39,622 nucleotides of DNA from an uncultured Puniceicoccaceae bacterium (GCA_913044165.1 CAJWMY010000008.1:1-39622), one strand, 5' to 3'. Counted from the stretch's first letter, positions 26,769-38,157 are shown. Notes: generated by a model not told the origin, from the sequence alone. Translations and numbers: made by a program.

Positions 26769-28475
26769 CTAAATAGGATCAGAGACAGTTGTTTTGAGGA
26801 CTTCATCTGGAGTTGTAACACCTGCAAGAACTTTCCGAATTCCATCCTCCCGCATTGATCGCATACCTATCTCTTTGGCCCGCTCCCTTAAAGAAACCAA
26901 ACTAGACTCCTCATAAATCATCTGTTGTAATTCCTCATTAACATTAAACATTTCAAAAATCCCTACGCGGCCCCTAAAGCCAGTATTATTACAATGTTCA
27001 CAACCAGCTCCAATCATAAAGCTTGCTTCTAAAATTTGATCCGGACGAATTCCCAATGAATTAAGTAAGCGAGGATTTGGTTCTGTTTTCTCCTTACATT
27101 TTGGACATATTCTACGAACTAATCGTTGGGCTAGAACCGAACGTATTGATGCTGATACTAGAAACGGTTTAATGCCTATATCGATTAATCGGCTAACTGC
27201 ACTAGGGGCATCATTAGTGTGCAATGTGCTAAAAACCATATGTCCAGTCAAAGAAGCATTAATAGCAATCTCAGCCGTCTCTTTATCACGAATTTCACCA
27301 ACCATAATAATATTTGGGGCTTGACGAAGCATCGATCTAAGTGCGGCAACAAAGGTCATTCCTACATCTCTTTTTACTCCAACTTGGTTTACGCCACTCA
27401 TCTCATACTCAACGGGATCTTCTACAGTGATGATTTTTTTATCGGGATGATTGATACAATTTAGAGCAGAATATAAAGTTGTTGATTTACCAGAACCCGT
27501 TGGCCCTGTAACAAGAAATACACCATCAGGCATTGCTATAATCCGCTCAAAATTCGCTTGGTCATCACTAAAGAATCCTAGCTGGGGCAGACCTAAATTT
27601 AAACCTTCTTTATCAAGGATACGCATAACAATGCTTTCCCCATGAGCAGTTGGTAAAACAGAAACTCTTAAATCAATTGATTTCTTGCCAATATTAATAG
27701 CAATCCTCCCATCTTGAGGAATGCGCTTTTCAGCAATACTAACATTAGCCATTAATTTAATTCTTGATAGCAAAGTTGGTTGTAATCGCTTAGGGGGATT
27801 TTCAATTTCATGAAGAACCCCATCAATTCGATAACGAATACGAAAACGCTTCTCAAGTGGTTCCATATGAATATCAGATGCCCTCCGACCTAATGCCTCT
27901 GCAATCACAGTATGAACATAGCGAACGATAGGGCTATCATCTCCATCACCTAATTTCGAACTTAAAGAATCTCCTCCGGCCAGTGCTTCGGTTGCTTCTG
28001 CGAAGGCAGCATTTATAGAGTCTGAACTTTCCTCATAGTTTAGACTAATTGCATTTTCTATATCCCCAAGAGAGCTTAAACGAACAATCAAAGGACGATT
28101 TAATAAATGGCTAATTGTATCAATTACATCTAAATTAAAAGGATCAGAGATTGCCACCTCTGCTTCTGATTCATTAAAACTTAATGGAAATACCTTGTAT
28201 TTATCAACAACTTCGTAAGGGAATAATTCTTTAATAGGTTCTTCGAGCTCGATCTCATTGACATGACCAACCTCCATATTTAACTCTTCAGCTATGATGC
28301 CTAATACTTGCTCCGAAGGAATATTTAATTCATCTAATAGATGCCCTAAAACTATAGTATCTGTAACAGCTTCATCGCCTTCGTTGAGAGCCTCGCGAGA
28401 TGAACTGACAGCAGCCTCAGTCACTGCATTCTTCTCTATCAATAAATCAATTACAAATCCGTCGTCCGAGGTCAT
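26769..28475 (-). CDS. GspE/PilB-family assembly ATPase (first copy)
   Basis: A 568-residue ATPase paralogous to the next gene. It has an MshEN-like N-domain (about 45-145), then [10 protein letters not shown], Walker [11 protein letters not shown] (324-333), [28 protein letters not shown] and cysteines CPKCKEK and CEHC. All catalytic motifs look intact, so it is not a degenerate copy. The usual RQDPD is RQAPN here, a small change beside Walker B. It is the first gene of the three-gene set, and an A/T-rich 121-base spacer separates it from rho upstream. Confidence 0.93.
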   Translation of the reverse strand: MTSDDGFVIDLLIEKNAVTEAAVSSSREALNEGDEAVTDTIVLGHLLDELNIPSEQVLGIIAEELNMEVGHVNEIELEEPIKELFPYEVVDKYKVFPLSFNESEAEVAISDPFNLDVIDTISHLLNRPLIVRLSSLGDIENAISLNYEESSDSINAAFAEATEALAGGDSLSSKLGDGDDSPIVRYVHTVIAEALGRRASDIHMEPLEKRFRIRYRIDGVLHEIENPPKRLQPTLLSRIKLMANVSIAEKRIPQDGRIAINIGKKSIDLRVSVLPTAHGESIVMRILDKEGLNLGLPQLGFFSDDQANFERIIAMPDGVFLVTGPTGSGKSTTLYSALNCINHPDKKIITVEDPVEYEMSGVNQVGVKRDVGMTFVAALRSMLRQAPNIIMVGEIRDKETAEIAINASLTGHMVFSTLHTNDAPSAVSRLIDIGIKPFLVSASIRSVLAQRLVRRICPKCKEKTEPNPRLLNSLGIRPDQILEASFMIGAGCEHCNNTGFRGRVGIFEMFNVNEELQQMIYEESSLVSLRERAKEIGMRSMREDGIRKVLAGVTTPDEVLKTTVSDPI

Positions 28476-28596
28476 TTAATTGGGTTTCAAATAAGTTAAG
28501 GTAAAAGCAAAATACGAGATTACGAATTTAATCAAGTAAATGTGTAATTTTATGTAATTTTTTTTAAAATCTGGAATTAATTTCTGAATAAATCAA

Positions 28597-30399
28597 TTAA
28601 CGAGCCACACTCATTAAGAATTCTACATTAGTTGAAGTTTTCTTTATTCTTTGAATGAGCATCTCCATAGCATCTTCGGATGGAATTCCCTTCATCGCCC
28701 TCCTTAAAGAATAAATCTTTTGTATTTCGTCGGGGTGATAGAGTAGTTCTTCCTTACGGGTGCCACTCTTGTCCATGCTGAGTGCTGGAAAGATTCGTTT
28801 CTCAGAAAGGGCTCTATCCAAGTGAAGCTCCATATTGCCAGTTCCCTTGAATTCCTCAAATATAACTTCATCCATCTTGCTCCCAGTTTCAACTAGTGCA
28901 GTTGCAATAATAGTTAAGCTACCACCATCTTCAATATTCCGCGCGGAACCAAAGAATCTTTTTGGCAACTGAAGCGCATTTGCTTCAACACCACCTGATA
29001 AAATCTTTCCAGAGCTTGGCATTGAAGTATTATAAGCCCTTGCCAATCGAGTTATTGAATCAAGCAATATAATTACATCTTTCCCTGCTTCTACCATACG
29101 ACGTGATTTTTCAATGACAACTTCTGCAGCTCTTACATGACTATCTGCAGATTCATCGAAAGTGGAACTTATTACTTCCCCTTCTACTTTTCGTTTAAAA
29201 TCAGTCACTTCCTCTGGTCGCTCATCAATTAATAAAACAATCAAATGCGCATCAGGACAATTGATTTGTATAGAGTTAGCGATACCCTGCATGAGTATTG
29301 TTTTTCCTGTTCTTGGTGGTGCAACAATTAGGCCACGCTGACCAAATCCAATCGGAGTCAAACAATCTACTACTCGCATTGGAAGATTTTCTTTATCTGA
29401 AACAATATCCGATTCTAAAATAATCCGATCTAACGGATAATAAGGAATCAAATCAGTGAAAGCTTCCCATTCAGAGACCTTTTCAGGCGACTCGTCCATA
29501 ACTGTTTTAATATCAACAACAAAAGCACAATTAGTATCTTCAATCCTTCCATGTAATTCAGCCTTAATTATGTGACCTTTTTTAAGACCAAAATGCTCAA
29601 TTATTTTCTGAGGCAAATATGCATTTAATAGCTTAATCCTATAGCTATCTAATTCATACACTAGAAATCCCCCCATGCCCTCTTCTGGAATATCAAGAAT
29701 ACCTGTAGTTATAATAGATTGCTTTTCTTCTATAGCTTTATCAAAGAGAGCTTGAACCATGCTATTACGATTTTTGTGCCCATCTAAATCAATTGATTTG
29801 GATTTTAAGGCTTCTCTCAATTCATTTAAATCCATGGCATAGATCTTATCATATTCAAATACTGAGTCTGATGTCTCAATGCTAGCATACAAAGCTTTAA
29901 TACCTTCAAAACTTTGGAAAGATCCATGATCAATATAAGCTTCAAAATCGATCAAATCATAATCACTAGAATTAGTCCGGTTTCTCCTATTTGGCCTCCG
30001 AGAACCTTGTTTTTTAGCACCTCGTTTATTATTTGAATTTTGACTGCGCTTAAAGCGATTATTTTTACCATTTCTTGAAGAACTACGATTGCCACGCTCA
30101 TGGTTCTTTAAATCATTTGATTTATGAGTTTTCTCATTGTCAGAATTTGAATCTCTTTCCGGCACAATATTTGTTGAATTTTCCTCTATAGAATTATTTT
30201 TTTCTGGTGCATGTTCATTACCCTCATCAGGAGAAAACTCCATACGGCCTACATAATCGGCGTTAGAAATCTCATCACTATTAGCATTATTACCCTCTAC
30301 TAACTTTTTGCGTGATGCTATTTTGCGTGTTGATTTTTTTTTAACCGAATCTAATGATTCAGAGGTATCTTGATTGTGCACTAAATCTTCGTTGCTCAT
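28597..30399 (-). CDS. rho: Transcription termination factor Rho with long disordered N-terminus
   Basis: A 600-residue hexameric RNA helicase that ends transcription. The canonical part starts near residue 185 (helical [15 protein letters not shown]), then the RNA-binding cold-shock-like domain (about 235-305), then the motor with Walker A PPRTGKT (361-367) and [16 protein letters not shown]. The C-terminal region has [18 protein letters not shown], the Q-loop/R-loop area. The first 150 residues are low complexity: acidic and Asn/Ser-rich to about 95, then strongly Arg/Lys/Asn-rich ([20 protein letters not shown]). E. coli Rho has 419 residues. Extended N-termini in other bacterial Rho proteins affect RNA binding and condensate formation. 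It is encoded 51 bases downstream of coaE. Confidence 0.96.
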   Translation of the reverse strand: MSNEDLVHNQDTSESLDSVKKKSTRKIASRKKLVEGNNANSDEISNADYVGRMEFSPDEGNEHAPEKNNSIEENSTNIVPERDSNSDNEKTHKSNDLKNHERGNRSSSRNGKNNRFKRSQNSNNKRGAKKQGSRRPNRRNRTNSSDYDLIDFEAYIDHGSFQSFEGIKALYASIETSDSVFEYDKIYAMDLNELREALKSKSIDLDGHKNRNSMVQALFDKAIEEKQSIITTGILDIPEEGMGGFLVYELDSYRIKLLNAYLPQKIIEHFGLKKGHIIKAELHGRIEDTNCAFVVDIKTVMDESPEKVSEWEAFTDLIPYYPLDRIILESDIVSDKENLPMRVVDCLTPIGFGQRGLIVAPPRTGKTILMQGIANSIQINCPDAHLIVLLIDERPEEVTDFKRKVEGEVISSTFDESADSHVRAAEVVIEKSRRMVEAGKDVIILLDSITRLARAYNTSMPSSGKILSGGVEANALQLPKRFFGSARNIEDGGSLTIIATALVETGSKMDEVIFEEFKGTGNMELHLDRALSEKRIFPALSMDKSGTRKEELLYHPDEIQKIYSLRRAMKGIPSEDAMEMLIQRIKKTSTNVEFLMSVAR

Positions 30400-30450
30400 A
30401 TAATTTTTGTTTAAGAATAATAAAATTCAAGTAAGTTTTTTTTAATATTA

Positions 30451-31038
30451 TCAGCATTTGTTATGCTCAAGGGTATGAATCAATTTGTTTATCTGAATAT
30501 CTAAAAATTGAGTAGATCCGTCATTGGCGAGGACAAAATTAGAAAGTTCTTCTTTGATAGAATTTTGAAATTGCTGATTTCGGCGAAGTAAAAAGTCCGA
30601 TTGCGACAAGCCTTTTTTACTTAGTCTTTCATTTGAAATGAAATCAGAACAAGTAACACTAACAACGAAATCGAATTCTTTTTCAAGTCTTTTTTCAAAT
30701 AATAATGGGATTTCTACACAGGCAAATACATCACTATGTTCTTCCAAAAACCCTCTCCACACCTCAGATACTTTCGGATGCAAAAGAGATTCTAGCCAAT
30801 GCAGACGAGTTTCATCTAAAAAGACAGTCTCGGCAAGAAGGCTACGATCTATTACTTTATTTTTGTTAAGTATAGTATCTCCAAATCTCTCAACAATTGA
30901 CTCTACAAGTTTATTATCCTCCGATAAAAGCTTATGGACAATTAAATCAGCAGATATACAAGGCCATCCGTGATTCTTTAAAAGACCTAGAACTGTTGAT
31001 TTTCCGCAACCTATTCCACCTGTTAGAGCTATTTTCAA
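30451..31038 (-). CDS. coaE: Dephospho-CoA kinase
   Basis: A 195-residue kinase for the last step of coenzyme A synthesis. The P-loop GGIGCGKST is at residues 7-15. ISADLIVH follows, then LLAETVF, LLHPKV and EIPLLFEKRLEKEFDFVV, which carries the CoA-binding lid. Length is typical (about 200). It is the gene before rho on the same strand. A possible promoter on the - strand (TTGAAA, 17 bases, TTTATA) would give almost no leader. Confidence 0.94.
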   Translation of the reverse strand: MKIALTGGIGCGKSTVLGLLKNHGWPCISADLIVHKLLSEDNKLVESIVERFGDTILNKNKVIDRSLLAETVFLDETRLHWLESLLHPKVSEVWRGFLEEHSDVFACVEIPLLFEKRLEKEFDFVVSVTCSDFISNERLSKKGLSQSDFLLRRNQQFQNSIKEELSNFVLANDGSTQFLDIQINKLIHTLEHNKC

Positions 31039-31046
31039 AATATTTG

Positions 31047-31075
31047 TATAAAATTAAAGTAGTATATAATTTCAA
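31047..31075 (-). promoter_or_regulatory. Possible sigma-70 promoter of coaE-rho
   Basis: On the - strand TTGAAA (31075-31070) and TTTATA (31052-31047) are separated by 17 bases. A start near 31040 would lie only a couple of bases before the coaE ATG. The spacing is ideal, but the match is in AT-rich sequence. Confidence 0.35.
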
Positions 31076-31130
31076 TAATTAACTGCTTGCAAGTTCTCTA
31101 ACAATCTCTAGCTGTAATATTTTATGGATA

Positions 31131-31218
<88 letters not shown>

Positions 31219-31285
31219 TTTTAGAAAAATTACTACATTGAGAAATGTTTTTGACATTATCAAAAATTTAACGTCATTAATGTTT

Positions 31286-31804
31286 ATGAAAGTAGAAAAA
31301 AATTCAGTAATATCTATACACTATACATTAAAGAATTCTGATGGAAAAGTGATTGACCAGTCATCTGAAGGCAATCCTTTAGAGTATTTACATGGTCATA
31401 AAAACATAATTCCTGGACTAGAATCCGCGCTCATTAATCAATCAGTAGGAGATGAATTAGATGTCACAATCGAACCAGAAAATGCATATGGCACCATCAA
31501 CCCATCACTAATACAAGAAATACCTAAAGAACATTTTCAGGGAGTGGAAACACTAGAAATAGGAATGCGTTTTCAAGCTAGTACTGAGCAAGGTCCTGTT
31601 CCTGTTGTCATTTCTAAAATTGAAGATAATAAAGTTACAGTAGATGGAAATCATCCGCTAGCTGGAGAAACTTTACACTTCTCAGTAAAAGTAGATGCTA
31701 TTCGAGAAGCGGGAGAGGAAGAACTAGCTAATGGACACATTAATTCTTCAGAGGGTTGCTGCGGCGGCGGGGAAGGCTCACAGGGTAGCTGTGGGTGTAG
31801 TTAA
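31286..31804 (+). CDS. SlyD-like FKBP-type peptidyl-prolyl isomerase
   Basis: A 172-residue chaperone and prolyl isomerase. The N-terminus MKVEKNSVISIHYTLKNSDG and the motif LEYLHGHKNIIPGLESAL match SlyD, with the inserted flap domain between about 70 and 125 and the return DGNHPLAGETLHFSV. The C-terminal tail has CCGGG and CGC clusters, like the metal-binding tail of SlyD but shorter. In-frame TTG (31238) and ATG (31280) lie upstream; 31286 gives the family-typical start. It begins shortly after tRNA-Ser on the same strand. Confidence 0.9.
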   Translation: MKVEKNSVISIHYTLKNSDGKVIDQSSEGNPLEYLHGHKNIIPGLESALINQSVGDELDVTIEPENAYGTINPSLIQEIPKEHFQGVETLEIGMRFQASTEQGPVPVVISKIEDNKVTVDGNHPLAGETLHFSVKVDAIREAGEEELANGHINSSEGCCGGGEGSQGSCGCS

Positions 31805-31859
31805 ATAGATTTTAAAATATAATATTTGAATCAACTCCAACAACTCTCGATTATTTTGG

Positions 31860-33353
31860 CTATCTGAAAATAATTGTTTGAAGTGACTGGGCATCAACCC
31901 CTACTTTGATCTTATCTCTACCTTTTGCACTTAGATCAAAACTTAGAGCTTTTTCTTCCGGGTTAAAAACAACGAAAATTAATGACCCATCTTCATTTTT
32001 AAAAGCAGTTTTCCACAAAGGGGAATCCTTATCTTGCTTAATTTCAATACGTCTAGCATTTGGCCGAACGTATTTGCTAAAATGAGTAATAGCATAATAG
32101 AGCGGTGTATAGTATGCTGTATCTGTTCCACTATCGACTAAGATTGGAGCCCCGCAGAAATTGAATGCATGATTTGGACCGCCACGTGTATTGAGGATTA
32201 AATTCCAATCTATCCAGCCATTTAAATTGTGATTAAATCCATTTATTAAATCACGAACATACCGATAAAAAGGACGATATTTAGGATGATTCGATTTATC
32301 TAAAGCCCAAAAATATCCCCAGTCAGTAGCCTCCGATCGCCAATACCAATCATCTTCTAACATATTGCCTATAGGCTCATCATTACCAATATTATCAAGG
32401 CAACCTTCGGAATGAATAATGCCCTTATTAGGAAACTTATTATTCAAGGCATCAAGATTTTTTCCACCAACATCGACAGTGCTTTGATACCAATGGACCG
32501 CTAGTCCATCTACATAAGATTCAGCTTTATCGTCAGCATAAATAGTTTCTGCCCAATGTAACATCTCATGGTCCCTATTTTGATCAAACGCCCATATGCT
32601 TAAGTCAAGCCCTGCATACTCAAGAGTAGGGCCTAAATATTCCCCAATAAATTCTCTCATCTCATCAGCAGAAAAATGAACAGATTCCCAACTAGAATTA
32701 TTTCCTAAGGGTTCGTTAGTTGGAGTTAGGCCCCATATATCAACACCCTCCTCTTTATATGCTTTAATATATTTAACAAAATAATCAGCAAAAACAGAGT
32801 AATACTCTTTCTTAAGTTTACCGCCATTCCAGTGATTATTTGTTTTCATCCAAGGCGGACATGTCCAAGGCGAAGCCATAATTCTAAACTTCGCACCCTC
32901 TACTTTCAAAGCATCTTGTATCATTGGTAAAAGAAACTTATAATCAGGCTCAATACTAAAATGGCTCAATTCAACATCTCCTGGGACAGGAGCATAAGTG
33001 TAATTCTTTAGCGAAAAGTCACAGCTAGCAATATGCGTCCTAGTTAAGCTTAAATGAGCCCCTTCAGGAGAGAAATAATCTTTTAAGACCTGCGATCGCT
33101 TTGAACCCGATAACTCACTTAATGCGTGAGCTCCTGCCTCAGTAAAAGCGCCACCAAATCCTAAAATTGCTTGATATTCTTTTGTAGAATCTAAGTAAAA
33201 ACTGACATCTGATTTTACAAAATAACTTAATGTTTCTACTGCTTTTAAACGATCACCATTTCGCCCAGTTTGGTAAATTTCAACAGACGCATAAGCAATG
33301 GAAGTAAATACTAAATTAAAAATAAAAATGGAAAATATTGATAAATAATTCAT
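31860..33353 (-). CDS. Exported GH30-family beta-glycosidase
   Basis: A 497-residue enzyme with a signal peptide (residues about 1-22). The GH30 fold begins QAILGFGGAFTEAGAHAL. The acid/base Glu214 is in LTPTNEP and the nucleophile Glu316 is in IIHSEGC. SPWTCPPWMK and the C-terminal beta-domain (SLIFVVFNPEEKAL) are typical of the glucosylceramidase-like subfamilies. Such bacterial enzymes include endo-beta-1,6-glucanases that remove laminarin branches. With the GH16 and GH3 enzymes in this window a beta-glucan route is plausible. The exact substrate is not shown by the sequence. It is transcribed toward the SlyD-like gene. Confidence 0.9.
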   Translation of the reverse strand: MNYLSIFSIFIFNLVFTSIAYASVEIYQTGRNGDRLKAVETLSYFVKSDVSFYLDSTKEYQAILGFGGAFTEAGAHALSELSGSKRSQVLKDYFSPEGAHLSLTRTHIASCDFSLKNYTYAPVPGDVELSHFSIEPDYKFLLPMIQDALKVEGAKFRIMASPWTCPPWMKTNNHWNGGKLKKEYYSVFADYFVKYIKAYKEEGVDIWGLTPTNEPLGNNSSWESVHFSADEMREFIGEYLGPTLEYAGLDLSIWAFDQNRDHEMLHWAETIYADDKAESYVDGLAVHWYQSTVDVGGKNLDALNNKFPNKGIIHSEGCLDNIGNDEPIGNMLEDDWYWRSEATDWGYFWALDKSNHPKYRPFYRYVRDLINGFNHNLNGWIDWNLILNTRGGPNHAFNFCGAPILVDSGTDTAYYTPLYYAITHFSKYVRPNARRIEIKQDKDSPLWKTAFKNEDGSLIFVVFNPEEKALSFDLSAKGRDKIKVGVDAQSLQTIIFR

Positions 33354-33455
33354 GGGATTATAATATCTTAACTATAAGCATAGATTCGGAAAGTTGATTT
33401 TCGACAAATTAATTATTATTTAAAAGTAAAAGCGTCTGATACTTTATATTTTAAG

Positions 33456-34514
33456 TCACCAGATACCATTATCTCCTTCTGAGAGAGATTCTGCAAAGGC
33501 TACAAGTAGTTTTACCGTATTCTCAATATCCTCTAAATCAACCATTTCACTCGGCGTATGCATGTAACGTAATGGAATAGATAGCAAACCAGTCGCAATT
33601 CCAGATTGTGAAACTTGGATTGCACGGGCATCTGTACCTGTGGGACGCGCTTCTGCTTCGATTTGATAGGGGATTTTATGGGTTTGGGCTAGGATTTCTA
33701 ATTTTCTAAAAACAATAGGATTAATATTAGGTCCTTTGCAGATGATTGGACCCCCACCTTGTATAAATTTCCCGTATTTTCGGTTATCACAATCCGGAGA
33801 ATCAGTTGCATGACCGACATCTACAGCAATTGAAAAATCGGGATTTTCAGAGTGAGCTGCAGTTATTGCCCCACGGGTCCCGATTTCTTCTTGTGTTGTA
33901 GCTACCGCAATTACTTTAGCTTTAATTTTATCTTTATTCTTAGCAAGCCTTCGAGTCGCTTCTAGAATTGCATACGCACCAGCTTTATCATCAAACGCCC
34001 TGGCCACTCCTATTGTTCCATTAATGAGCTCAAAGCTTTGATCATAGACAGCTGGGTCTCCTATAGATACTAATGCCTCTGCCTCTGCTTTTGTTTTCAC
34101 TCCTATATCGATCCAAATTTGGTGAGACTGAGGAACCTTTTTGCGATCTTCAGGGCTCATTAAGTGTATTGCACGTTTACCAGTAACACCTTTAATAACA
34201 GAATTTGAGTTTAAGATAGAAACTCTACGCCCAGAAATCATACTCAAGTCATGACCACCCAATGGCTCAAAATAAAGAAATCCTTTTTCGTCAATATAGC
34301 TTATAAGAAGGCCTATTTCATCAATATGACCAGCGAAAAGAACACTCGGTGACCCTTGTGGACTTATTGTAGCAAAACGATTTCCCATAATATCTTTACG
34401 ATAAATATCAGAAATAGGCTCCATCCATTTATCAACAACTGCTTGTGCTTCATTTTCTGAGCCGGTTGGTGAACGAGCATCGAGAAGTTCTTTTAAAAAT
34501 TTTGGTACGATCAT
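33456..34514 (-). CDS. M42-family metallo-aminopeptidase
   Basis: A 352-residue cytoplasmic aminopeptidase of the tetrahedral TET type. The likely two-metal site residues are visible: His63 in AGHIDEIG, Asp175 in AFDDKAG, Glu209/Glu210 in TTQEEIGTRG, Asp232 in AVDVGHATD and His319 in YMHTPSEM. Length is typical (about 350). It trims peptides; side-chain preference (Glu, Leu or Lys) cannot be read here. It stands alone, with a terminator upstream at 34539-34575 that insulates it from the amt operon. Confidence 0.93.
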   Translation of the reverse strand: MIVPKFLKELLDARSPTGSENEAQAVVDKWMEPISDIYRKDIMGNRFATISPQGSPSVLFAGHIDEIGLLISYIDEKGFLYFEPLGGHDLSMISGRRVSILNSNSVIKGVTGKRAIHLMSPEDRKKVPQSHQIWIDIGVKTKAEAEALVSIGDPAVYDQSFELINGTIGVARAFDDKAGAYAILEATRRLAKNKDKIKAKVIAVATTQEEIGTRGAITAAHSENPDFSIAVDVGHATDSPDCDNRKYGKFIQGGGPIICKGPNINPIVFRKLEILAQTHKIPYQIEAEARPTGTDARAIQVSQSGIATGLLSIPLRYMHTPSEMVDLEDIENTVKLLVAFAESLSEGDNGIW

Positions 34515-34538
34515 TTAGATTTTAAAGTTTAATAATAT

Positions 34539-34575
34539 AAAAAAATCGCTTATTGAGCATAGTCAATAAGCGATT
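34539..34575 (-). terminator. Rho-independent terminator of the second amt-PII pair
   Basis: Arms at 34544-34556 and 34563-34575 form a perfect 13-base-pair stem (AATCGCTTATTGA) with a 6-base loop. On the - strand it is followed by a T-run. It lies 29 bases past the PII stop. Confidence 0.9.
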
Positions 34576-34603
34576 GCATAAAGCTTCAAAAGAATGCCTA
34601 TAA

Positions 34604-34987
<384 letters not shown>

Positions 34988-36277
34988 TTAATCTAAATTA
35001 TAAGCTTTTTCGCCATGCTCTGACTCATCAAGCCCAATAGTTTCTTCTTCTTCTGTAACACGTAATCCAGTCAAAGCCTTACATACAGCTATAATTATAA
35101 TAGAAGCTATAGCAGACCAGGCAACAACTACAAGAACACCTATTAATTGCACTTTAAATTGAGCCAACATCGAATAACCATCTGAAGCATTTCCACCAAA
35201 CTGAGATCCAGCTAAAAATGCAACTAATAAGGTGCCAAGGATTCCCCCTACTCCATGGACAGCAAAAACATCCAGGGAATCATCGATTTTTAATACCCCT
35301 TTTACTACTCCGCACATATAATAACATACAACACCTGCAGAAAATCCAATTATAACAGCCCCAATAGGACCCACACTTCCAGAAGCAGGCGTTATTGTAG
35401 CTAATCCAGCGATCGTTCCGGTTACAATCCCAACGAGTCCTGGCTTTCCATTCTTCTTCCATTCAATAGCCATCCAAGTTAAACTTGCAACAGATGCTGA
35501 GATATGAGTCACAAGTAAAGACATAGCAGCTTGTCCATCAGCTGCAAGTTGACTACCCGCATTAAAGCCAAACCATCCAACCCAAAGCATACAAGCACCA
35601 ATCATAACCATTGCAGGTTGGTGAGGCACAGATAAACGATTAGGAAATCCATTTCTAGGCAATAATGCTTTAGCTAAAATTAAAGCGGAAATACCTGCGG
35701 TCGCATGCACAACTAGTCCACCGGCAAAATCGATTACACCCATCTGAGAAAGCCAACCTCCACCCCAAACCCAGTGTGTTACTGGTGCGTAAACTAAAAA
35801 TAGCCATAAACCAGTAAAAAGCAAAACTGATGTAAACTTCATACGCTCAACAAAAGCGCCAATTATCAAAGCCGGAGTAATTATAGCAAAGGTCATTTGA
35901 AAACCAACAAATAATAATTCCGGAATTGATCCACTAACGGAATCTTGAGTAATTCCACTGAGAAAAGCTCGAGATAAATCACCTATATATGCATTGCCTT
36001 CAGAAAAGGCTAAACTATAAAGGCAAAAAACCCAAAGAACAGACGCAAGACAAGCAATAACTACATTGTGCATTAAAACAGACAAATAGTTCTTGGATCT
36101 AACCAAACCGCCATAAAATAAGGCGAGTCCGGGTAAGGTCATAAATAAGACCAAGGCGGTAGCTGTAATAATCCATGCAGTATCGCCAGAATTAATATTA
36201 GCACCCTCAGAACAAAAGAGAGAGGATGGTATGGCTAATATAAACAATAAGGTAATTTTAGTTAAGTTGGTAAACAT
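34988..36277 (-). CDS. amt: Ammonium transporter (Amt family), second copy
   Basis: A 429-residue channel with a signal peptide (FILAIPSSLFCSEG) and about 11 helices. The family core is LALFYGGLVRSKN, then FVERMKF, then APVTHWVWGGGWL with the first channel His, then MLWVGWFGFNAGS, and FAVHGVGGILGTL with the second channel His. An in-frame ATG at 36343 would add 22 residues before the signal peptide and overlap the upstream terminator; 36277 is preferred. It is paired with a PII gene. It differs clearly from the other Amt here, so the duplication is old. No sigma-54 promoter is seen upstream. Confidence 0.94.
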   Translation of the reverse strand: MFTNLTKITLLFILAIPSSLFCSEGANINSGDTAWIITATALVLFMTLPGLALFYGGLVRSKNYLSVLMHNVVIACLASVLWVFCLYSLAFSEGNAYIGDLSRAFLSGITQDSVSGSIPELLFVGFQMTFAIITPALIIGAFVERMKFTSVLLFTGLWLFLVYAPVTHWVWGGGWLSQMGVIDFAGGLVVHATAGISALILAKALLPRNGFPNRLSVPHQPAMVMIGACMLWVGWFGFNAGSQLAADGQAAMSLLVTHISASVASLTWMAIEWKKNGKPGLVGIVTGTIAGLATITPASGSVGPIGAVIIGFSAGVVCYYMCGVVKGVLKIDDSLDVFAVHGVGGILGTLLVAFLAGSQFGGNASDGYSMLAQFKVQLIGVLVVVAWSAIASIIIIAVCKALTGLRVTEEEETIGLDESEHGEKAYNLD

Positions 36278-36341
36278 GAAACGAATAAATTTAGAGCAAC
36301 TTAATATTTCAAGAGAATTTTTTTTGATAATTTTAAAAAAC

Positions 36342-36377
36342 AAAAAAAGGCAGCCTCTTTCTAAAAGAGACCGCCTT
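36342..36377 (-). terminator. Terminator between the two amt-PII pairs
   Basis: The arms 36347-36360 and 36364-36377 pair at 12 of 14 positions (AAGGC...CCTCTTT with AAAGAG...GCCTT) and are followed on the - strand by a long T-run. It begins 44 bases past the first PII stop and ends transcription before the second amt gene, at least in part. Confidence 0.85.
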
Positions 36378-36420
36378 CCTGTTTACCCTTAACTAAGTAA
36401 TTATTTGTAACACTAGGTTA

Positions 36421-36777
<357 letters not shown>

Positions 36778-36786
36778 TTAATAAAA

Positions 36787-38157
36787 TTAGGAAGTATATG
36801 CAGTTTGACCATGCTCAGCCAAATCAAGTCCTTCAGCTTCCTCTTCAGGTGACACTCGCACTCCCATAGTAGCTTTTATTATTGAGAATACAATATAAGC
36901 GAAGATAAAGGCTGCAAGAGACACGGAAATGGTACCGATAAATTGAGTAAATAAATTGGCGCCACCGAATATACCAACTGCAAGTGTTCCCCATATTCCA
37001 CACACTCCATGAACAGAGATAGCCCCAACAGGGTCATCAATTTTAATAGAGTCAAAGAAAATTATGGAAGCAACAACGATAATACCAGCAATAGCACCGA
37101 CAATAACTGCATCCCAAGGACCCATAGAATCAGCGCCTGCAGTTATACCAACTAGGCCAGCAAGGATACCATTGAGTGCCATTGAAAGATCTGGCTTCTT
37201 TAGCCAAACCCATGAAGTTATTATTGCAGCAAGACTGCCTGCAACACCAGCTAGTGCGGTTGTAGTGAAAACAAGACCTAGTGGACCAGGATTAGCTGAA
37301 AGCACTGAGCCTCCATTAAAACCAAACCAACCTAGAAATAGCAAAAATACACCAATAGTTGCTAAAGGAAGACTAGATCCTGGAATAGGCTTAATCTTAC
37401 CATCAACATATTTACCTGATCTAGGCCCCAGAATCATAACACATGCAAGTGCAGCAAAACCACCAAAAGCGTGTACTACTGAAGAACCAGCAAAATCATA
37501 AAAACCATCAGTTAGGTTACCTAACCATCCGCCTCCCCAATGCCAAGAACCGATCACTGGATAAGCCACCCCAACTAGGAGTGTTACGAATATCATGAAT
37601 GGGAGTAATTTAACTCTTTCCGCTACAGCACCAGATACAATTGTAGCACCAGTTGCCGCAAACATTGCTTGGAAAATAAAATCACCATATCCAGTCATAG
37701 CCAGACCAACTCCGCCATAAGCGAAAGTATCATCTACATTGCCTGCTCCAAGAGGAGATCCAAATGAGAGCCAATTTTCTATTAATGACCATTCACCGCA
37801 CGGATAATGTGTATTAAAACCAAGTAATGCATATGTAAAAATACCCATAGATATAATAAATGTATTCTTAAATAGAATATTTACTGTATTCTTAGATTGA
37901 GTTAATCCACATTCTAGAGTTGCAAAGCCAAGGTGCATTAAAAACACTAAAGCTGCAGCAATAACGGTCCACAACATACTAGTTGTGAAAAAATCAAAGG
38001 CGTAGGCACTTTCACCTTGTTCCTCTAATAGGGCAATGTAATCCTCATCGCCTGATGCGAGAGGATCTAAAAGAACCTCTGCTCCTAAATTGGCGGAAAA
38101 ACAAAAAATTGTTAATCCACTAAATAATAATGTTAAAAAGATGTTTTTGATCTTCAT
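36787..38157 (-). CDS. amt: Ammonium transporter (Amt family), first copy
   Basis: A 456-residue channel with a signal peptide (about residues 1-26, ending SANLGA), an acidic N-terminal periplasmic stretch (about 28-50) and about 11 helices. The core motifs are ATLECGLTQSKNTVNIL, GAVAERVKLLPF, GSWHWGGGWLGNL with the first channel His, FLGWFGFNGGS, and ISVHGVCGIWGTL with the second channel His. The longer N-terminus and ECGLTQSKN place it in a different Amt subgroup from the second copy. A perfect sigma-54 promoter lies 48-62 bases upstream of the ATG, so it should be induced on nitrogen limitation by an NtrC-type activator. Confidence 0.94.
   Translation of the reverse strand: MKIKNIFLTLLFSGLTIFCFSANLGAEVLLDPLASGDEDYIALLEEQGESAYAFDFFTTSMLWTVIAAALVFLMHLGFATLECGLTQSKNTVNILFKNTFIISMGIFTYALLGFNTHYPCGEWSLIENWLSFGSPLGAGNVDDTFAYGGVGLAMTGYGDFIFQAMFAATGATIVSGAVAERVKLLPFMIFVTLLVGVAYPVIGSWHWGGGWLGNLTDGFYDFAGSSVVHAFGGFAALACVMILGPRSGKYVDGKIKPIPGSSLPLATIGVFLLFLGWFGFNGGSVLSANPGPLGLVFTTTALAGVAGSLAAIITSWVWLKKPDLSMALNGILAGLVGITAGADSMGPWDAVIVGAIAGIIVVASIIFFDSIKIDDPVGAISVHGVCGIWGTLAVGIFGGANLFTQFIGTISVSLAAFIFAYIVFSIIKATMGVRVSPEEEAEGLDLAEHGQTAYTS

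Noticed and set aside
36278-36343. Upstream start for the second amt gene
   Set aside because: It adds 22 residues before a clear signal peptide and would overlap the terminator hairpin region.
37064-37501. 145-codon + strand frame inside the first amt gene
   Set aside because: It lies entirely antisense to a highly conserved transporter.
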